This document shows, piece by piece, positions 59,874 through 64,000 of a stretch of DNA of 64,000 nucleotides (its first letter is position 1; each line of letters starts with the position of its first letter). Location of the stretch: positions 91,546 to 155,545 of the forward strand of contig CABUWV010000002.1 of NCBI GenBank assembly GCA_902495355.1, read 5' to 3'. The translations under genes were made by a program, and so were the position numbers. Origin of the DNA: an uncultured Collinsella sp. GTDB taxonomy: Bacteria > Actinomycetota > Coriobacteriia > Coriobacteriales > Coriobacteriaceae. The notes beneath the pieces were generated by a model. The model searched no databases. It was not told the origin of the DNA and saw only the letters and a program-made list of their open reading frames with translations.

Positions 59874-61220
59874 ATGGAACACGACCTCACACGCGGCAAT
59901 GTCCTTAAGACCATCGCGGTCTTTGCCCTGCCCTATATGCTCTCGTACTTTTTGCAGATGCTCTACGGCATGGCCGACCTGTACATGATGGGGCAGTTTA
60001 GCGGCGCTGCCGGCATCACCGCCGTGGCAAATGGCGCGCAGACGCTCTATATGATCACCGTGGCGCTCGTGGGCCTGGCCATGGGAACGACAGTGGTCGT
60101 CGGCCACGCCGTGGGCTCGCGCCGCTTCGACCGCGCCGAGACCGCCATCGGCAACACCATCACGCTCTTTATGGGCGTCTCGGTAGTGCTGGCCGCTGTC
60201 CTGCTCGCATTGTGCCCGCAGGTTGTGGCGCTCATTGGCACGCCGCCCGAGGCGGTCGAAGGCACCGCCGCCTACCTGCGTATCTGCTTTATGGGCATTC
60301 CCTTTATCGCCGCGTACAACATTCTTTCGGCCATCTTTCGCGGGCTGGGCGATTCGCGCTCGCCTATGTACGTGATCGGCGTGGCGTGCATCATCAACAT
60401 CGCGCTCGATTTTCTGTTTATCGGCCACATGGGGCTCGGCCCCGTGGGCGCGGCGCTCGGCACGGTGACCGCCCAGACGGCAAGCGTTGCCCTCGCGCTC
60501 GTGTGGCTCAAGAGCCGTCGCACGAACATCCACGTTAAGCGTAGCGACCTGCGCCCCCAGCCCGAGGTGCTCGGCAGCATTCTTAAGATCGGCGTGCCCG
60601 TGGCCGTGCAGGACGGCTGCATCCAGGTGGCGTTTATGTTTATCACCGTCATCGCCAACCACCGCGGCCTGGTCGACGCCGCCGCCGTGGGCCTGGTCGA
60701 GAAGATGATCAGCTTTTTGTTCATTGTGCCGAGTTCCATGGGCGCCACCGTCAGCGCACTCACGGCGCAAAATGCCGGTGCGGGCAAGGGCGACCGCGCA
60801 CGTCAGGTGCTCAAGGACGCCATGACCATCTCGGTGGTGTACGGCTGCCTGATCACGGTGCTGATGTGGCTGGTGGCGCCGGCGTTTATCGGCTTTTTTG
60901 CCAAGGACGCTGCAGTAGTCGCGGCCGGCACCGGCTATATGCGCAGCTACATTTTCGACGCGATTTTTGCCGGCATCCACATTTGCTTTAGCGGCTTTTT
61001 CGCTGCATACGGCAAGAGCTACATCGGCTTTGCGCACAACGTGCTGGCCGTGGCGCTCATTCGCGTGCCGGGCGCGTGGCTGCTGTCGAACGCCTATTCC
61101 GATACGTTGTTTCCCATGGGCATCGCCTCGCCGTGCGGGTCGATTTTGTCGGCAGTCATCTGTGTTGTTGCGTTTACCGTGCTCAACCGGCGCGGGGCTT
61201 TTGACAAGTTGGCAGCGTAG
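59874..61220 (+). CDS. MATE-family multidrug efflux transporter
   Basis: A 448-aa cation-coupled exporter with 12 predicted helices in two repeated halves. Family features include the N-terminal MADLYMMGQFSG and the paired GMGTT-like and GLGDSRSPMY segments. The long hydrophilic loops seen in DinF types are absent, so it is NorM/DinF-like without finer placement. The start ATG at 59874 has a weak ribosome site (AGCCCCG) but no alternative start fits better. Its promoter has MerR-type geometry and faces the ABC exporter pair, suggesting a drug-responsive efflux region. Confidence 0.93.
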   Translation: MEHDLTRGNVLKTIAVFALPYMLSYFLQMLYGMADLYMMGQFSGAAGITAVANGAQTLYMITVALVGLAMGTTVVVGHAVGSRRFDRAETAIGNTITLFMGVSVVLAAVLLALCPQVVALIGTPPEAVEGTAAYLRICFMGIPFIAAYNILSAIFRGLGDSRSPMYVIGVACIINIALDFLFIGHMGLGPVGAALGTVTAQTASVALALVWLKSRRTNIHVKRSDLRPQPEVLGSILKIGVPVAVQDGCIQVAFMFITVIANHRGLVDAAAVGLVEKMISFLFIVPSSMGATVSALTAQNAGAGKGDRARQVLKDAMTISVVYGCLITVLMWLVAPAFIGFFAKDAAVVAAGTGYMRSYIFDAIFAGIHICFSGFFAAYGKSYIGFAHNVLAVALIRVPGAWLLSNAYSDTLFPMGIASPCGSILSAVICVVAFTVLNRRGAFDKLAA

Positions 61221-61306
61221 CGGGGCAACGCGAGATCGCCCTTATCGATGACATCATCAGCGACGACCCGGCGACCTACGTGACGCAAATCACGGTGCCC
61301 GTATCG

Positions 61307-61486
61307 CTAGGCTAGACCGAACCTCGTCTCTAACTCGGTCAACGCCTCAAAAGCATCACGAGACGCACCTGCCGAGCGCTCACGTTCCGCAATGCGAATT
61401 CGCGCCATCAGGTGCTCTTTTGCCTGCCCTTGGGCGTGCCTCGTGCGCCCTTCCGCCTGCGAGCAATTGCGATTCTCTATATCCAT
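61307..61486 (-). CDS. Small protein coupled to ligA, antitoxin-tail-like
   Basis: A 59-aa ORF whose ATG overlaps the ligA stop by one base (TAATG), so it is translated by coupling if at all. Its C-terminal half (ARIRIAERERSAGASR then AFEALTELETRFGLA) resembles the tail of Phd/YefM- or RelB-type antitoxins, but it lacks the DNA-binding N-terminal half. It could be a remnant or a real short antitoxin. No toxin gene is adjacent. Convergent with the MATE gene; the intervening 86 bp also contain a 28-codon plus-strand frame (RGQREIALIDDIIS region) that looks like a gene remnant. Confidence 0.45.
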   Translation of the reverse strand: MDIENRNCSQAEGRTRHAQGQAKEHLMARIRIAERERSAGASRDAFEALTELETRFGLA

Positions 61487-63714
61487 TACGCCACCGGCAC
61501 CTCGCCGGTAGCCAGAATCTGCTCGAGTGCGTCCTCGTCTAGCACGGGCACGCCCAGCTGCTCGGCTTTGGTGAGCTTGGAGCCCGCTTTGGGACCGGCG
61601 ACCAGGTAGCTCGTCTTCTTTGACACGCTGCCCGAAACCTTGGCGCCGAGCACCTTGAGCGCCGCGCCCGCCTCGTCGCGCGTGCGGTTGACGAGCGTGC
61701 CGGTGAGCACGAAGGTCAGACCCGCGAGTGGCTGTGCGTCGGCGAGCTCGCCCGCCACGCCAGCGTCGGCTGCGGCTTGCGCGTGCGCGGCGCCCAAGTC
61801 GACCTCGAGCGAAAGGCCCGCCTGGCGCAGGCGCTCCAGCACGGCAAGGTTCTCGGGCACGGCCAGGAACTGCTTGACGCTCGCCGCAATCTTGGGACCG
61901 ATGCCCTCGCACTCGGCGATGTCCTCTTCGCTCGCCAAGATGAGCTTGTCAATCGACAGGAATCGCTCGGCAATGACCTCGCCCACGCTCTTGCCCACGT
62001 GGCGGATGCCCAGGGCAAACAGCACGCGACCGAGCGGCTGGCTCTTGGACTTGTTGAGCTCGGCGATGATTTTCTCGGCCGTCTTGAGGCCTACCGGAAT
62101 GGGATCGCCCTTCTTGACGCCCTTTTTGCTGTTGGAGCTGGCATAGGTGCGCCCCGTGTCCAGGCCGGCGATATCGTCGACCGTGAGCTGGTAGAAGTCC
62201 GCGACATCGTGGATCAGGCCGGCGGCGATCATCTTGTCGACGATCTCGTCGCCCAGGCCGTCGACGTCCATGCAGCCGCGGCTCACCCAGTGGAGCAGGC
62301 GCTCCTTGAGCTGCGCGGGGCAATCGATGGAGACGCAACGGTAAGCGACCTCGCCATCCTCGTGGACCACGGGGCTACCGCACACGGGGCAGACCTCGGG
62401 CATGTGCCAGTCAACCGAATCGGCCGGGCGCTTGTCGAGCACCGGGCCCACGACCTCGGGGATTACGTCGCCCGCCTTGTGCACGATGATAGTGTCACCC
62501 TCGCGCACGTTTTTGCGACGGATCTCGTCGATGTTGTGCAGCGTGGCGCGCGCGATGGTGGAACCGGCGACCGTCACCGGGTCGAACTCGGCGACCGGCG
62601 TGAGCACACCGGTGCGGCCCACCTGGATGCGAATTTCGCGCAGGACGGTCTGCTTTTCCTCGGGCGGAAACTTAAAGGCAATGGCCCAGCGCGGCGCGCG
62701 GGCGGTAAAGCCCAGGTCGAGCTGCTGCTGGAAGCTGTCAACCTTTACGACTACGCCGTCGATGTCGTAGTCCAGGTCACCGCGATGCTCGAGGGCCTGG
62801 GCGCAGAACTCGTGGACCTCAGCCGGCGTGGCGCAGCGTGCCACGTTGGGGTTGACACTAAAGCCGGCACTGCGCAGCCAGTCGAGAAACTCGCGCTGGC
62901 TGTGGACGTGCAGCGGGTCGGTATCGGCGATGGCATAGATAAAGGTGGCCAGGTCGCGGCGCGCCGTGACCTTGGGATCCTTTTGGCGCAGGCTGCCGGC
63001 GGCGGCGTTGCGCGGGTTGGCGAAGGGGTCGCGCCCCTCGGTATCGGCCTCGTCGTTCAGACGAACAAAGCTGCCCTTGGGCATATAGACCTCGCCGCGT
63101 ACTTCGATGGTACGCTCGCGGTCGGCGCCCATATGAGCGAGCGCCGGCTCGGACAGGTGCATGGGCACATCCTTGATGGTACGGACGTTGAGCGACACGT
63201 CCTCGCCCGTGGTGCCATCGCCACGTGTGGCCGCACGTACGAAGGTGCCGTTTTGGTAGGTAAGCGCCACGCCCAGACCGTCGATCTTGAGCTCGCAGGT
63301 ATAGGTGACGCTACCGGCACCGAGCGCATCCTCAGCGCGCTGAAGCCATGCGTCGAGCTCGTCCAGGTCCATGGCATCGTCCATGGAATACATGCGTGCC
63401 ATGTGCGTGACCGGCGTAAACTGCTCGCTCACGTAGCCGCCCACGCGCTGGGTATAGCTGTCGGGCGTCACCAGATCGGGATAAGCCGCCTCAATTTCCT
63501 GCAACTCAACGAGCATTTTGTCGAAGGCGGCGTCCGTGATCTCGGGTGCGTCGAGCATGTAGTAGCGATAGGCGTGGTAGTCGAGCTCGTGGCGCAGCTC
63601 GGCCGCGCGCGCTGCCGCCTGGGCACGGGCATCGGTCGGCGCGGTGGCTTCCGCAGTCGTAGACGTTTCGGTATCGATGTCCACGCCGTCACCAAACAGG
63701 CTCGATTGCTCCAT
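61486..63714 (-). CDS. ligA: NAD-dependent DNA ligase
   Basis: It seals nicks in replication and repair through an adenylated-lysine intermediate. At 742 aa it is slightly longer than usual because of an N-terminal extension of about 25 residues. Domains in order: Ia/adenylation with Lys143 in the KIDG motif, OB-fold, a zinc finger (CPVCGSPVVHEDGEVAYRC with CPAQ), the HhH region, and a BRCT domain (about 660-742, LTFVLTGTLVNRTRDEA). All catalytic and structural residues appear intact. The start ATG has GAAGGAGTG upstream. A small ORF is translationally coupled behind it. Confidence 0.97.
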   Translation of the reverse strand: MEQSSLFGDGVDIDTETSTTAEATAPTDARAQAAARAAELRHELDYHAYRYYMLDAPEITDAAFDKMLVELQEIEAAYPDLVTPDSYTQRVGGYVSEQFTPVTHMARMYSMDDAMDLDELDAWLQRAEDALGAGSVTYTCELKIDGLGVALTYQNGTFVRAATRGDGTTGEDVSLNVRTIKDVPMHLSEPALAHMGADRERTIEVRGEVYMPKGSFVRLNDEADTEGRDPFANPRNAAAGSLRQKDPKVTARRDLATFIYAIADTDPLHVHSQREFLDWLRSAGFSVNPNVARCATPAEVHEFCAQALEHRGDLDYDIDGVVVKVDSFQQQLDLGFTARAPRWAIAFKFPPEEKQTVLREIRIQVGRTGVLTPVAEFDPVTVAGSTIARATLHNIDEIRRKNVREGDTIIVHKAGDVIPEVVGPVLDKRPADSVDWHMPEVCPVCGSPVVHEDGEVAYRCVSIDCPAQLKERLLHWVSRGCMDVDGLGDEIVDKMIAAGLIHDVADFYQLTVDDIAGLDTGRTYASSNSKKGVKKGDPIPVGLKTAEKIIAELNKSKSQPLGRVLFALGIRHVGKSVGEVIAERFLSIDKLILASEEDIAECEGIGPKIAASVKQFLAVPENLAVLERLRQAGLSLEVDLGAAHAQAAADAGVAGELADAQPLAGLTFVLTGTLVNRTRDEAGAALKVLGAKVSGSVSKKTSYLVAGPKAGSKLTKAEQLGVPVLDEDALEQILATGEVPVA

Positions 63715-63913
63715 AGCGGCACTCCTTCGCTCGATTTCAAACGGATACTAGAGTACCACCGGTCGCAACGGGGCCGAATAGCGGTCTCGAACCGCACCGA
63801 ATCGGCAGCCGCCAGACTGGGGTGGACAGTTAGTTCAGATACGTATAAATCCTAGAGCTGAATCAGGCACGAACACCCCTGTTTGGGGGTGCGGACGATT
63901 TCTTGGACCGCGC
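63715..63913. other. Gap holding the end of an IS3-type element
   Basis: The presumed IS end is near 63822, where TGGACAGTTAGTTCAG (plus strand) resembles IS3-family termini. A CACCCC/GGGGTG hairpin (about 63874-63891) lies inside the element. The ligA promoter must lie to its left. No gene is evident. Confidence 0.45.
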
Positions 63914-64000
63914 CTAGGCGTATCCAAGCTTCCTGCGGTACTCCATCGGGCTCAGCCACCCGAGGGACTTCTTGATCCGCTCCTCACGATAGTACACGAG
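63914..64000 (-). CDS. IS3-family transposase OrfB, C-terminal fragment at window edge
   Basis: The last 28 codons of an integrase-type transposase run off the right edge. The sequence VYYREERIKKSLGWLSP then MEYRRKLGYA is the typical IS3 OrfB tail (Y..eR.K..L...SP.e.R). The rest of the element, its other end and any target duplication lie outside. Whether the copy is intact cannot be judged. Confidence 0.85.
   Translation of the reverse strand, partial: LVYYREERIKKSLGWLSPMEYRRKLGYA

Overview
The window fits a gut-dwelling, high-GC Gram-positive bacterium of the class Coriobacteriia, most likely Collinsella. This is an inference from gene content: stand-alone PTS IIA, type III glutamine synthetase, a split cobalamin methionine synthase, GatCAB, a sortase-C pilus operon, and an rplM-rpsI-glmM block. 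A tmRNA gene is present. I found no rRNA, tRNA or CRISPR array.

Layout. 1-5.1 kb: alpha-glucoside 6-phosphate locus (GH4 6-phospho-alpha-glucosidase, PTS EIIBC, divergent GntR/UTRA repressor with two operator palindromes) next to a serine hydrolase that runs off the left edge. 5.1-5.85 kb: IS200-type insertion sequence. 5.9-8.0 kb: glnN. 8.4-14.9 kb: methionine methyl branch (metF, MetH reactivation protein, MetH core), split by a C5-methyltransferase/DUF4928 restriction-modification pair. 15-18 kb: UPF0210 protein, a methyltransferase, YhbY. 18.1-21.1 kb: a 999-aa SARP/ATPase regulator. 21.5-25.4 kb: nagB, crr-like IIA, glmM, rpsI, rplM. 25.6-27.3 kb: patatin and ssrA. 27.5-36.6 kb: P1B-type ATPase with a DUF6110-like protein, a paired ABC exporter with a divergent AraC regulator, and an AAA/DUF4143 ATPase. 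37-40.5 kb: gatCAB. 40.8-48.8 kb: pilus operon (tip adhesin, two pilins, class C sortase). 49.3-55.7 kb: HAD hydrolase, MFS, moaA, moaC-mobB fusion, and an endonuclease-like orphan. 55.9-61.2 kb: heterodimeric ABC exporter and divergent MATE pump. 61.3-64 kb: ligA with a coupled small gene, and the end of an IS3-type transposase.

The genes form local operons and I see no single window-wide system. The strongest new signal is non-coding: two copies of a structured element, each directly 3' of a stop codon and in sense orientation (after the UPF0210 gene, 16388-16521, and after gatB, 36840-36982). They share three short sequence blocks at identical spacing, while the long closing stems differ in sequence but stay paired. 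The 40-56 kb part also carries two families of dispersed palindromic repeats, one pair of which flanks the endonuclease-like gene. Other regulatory structures worth testing are a fourfold dyad before the DUF4143 ATPase, 21-bp-phased AraC half-sites, a MerR-type promoter before the MATE pump, and a shared GTYAAC motif before the P-type ATPase and ABC operons.
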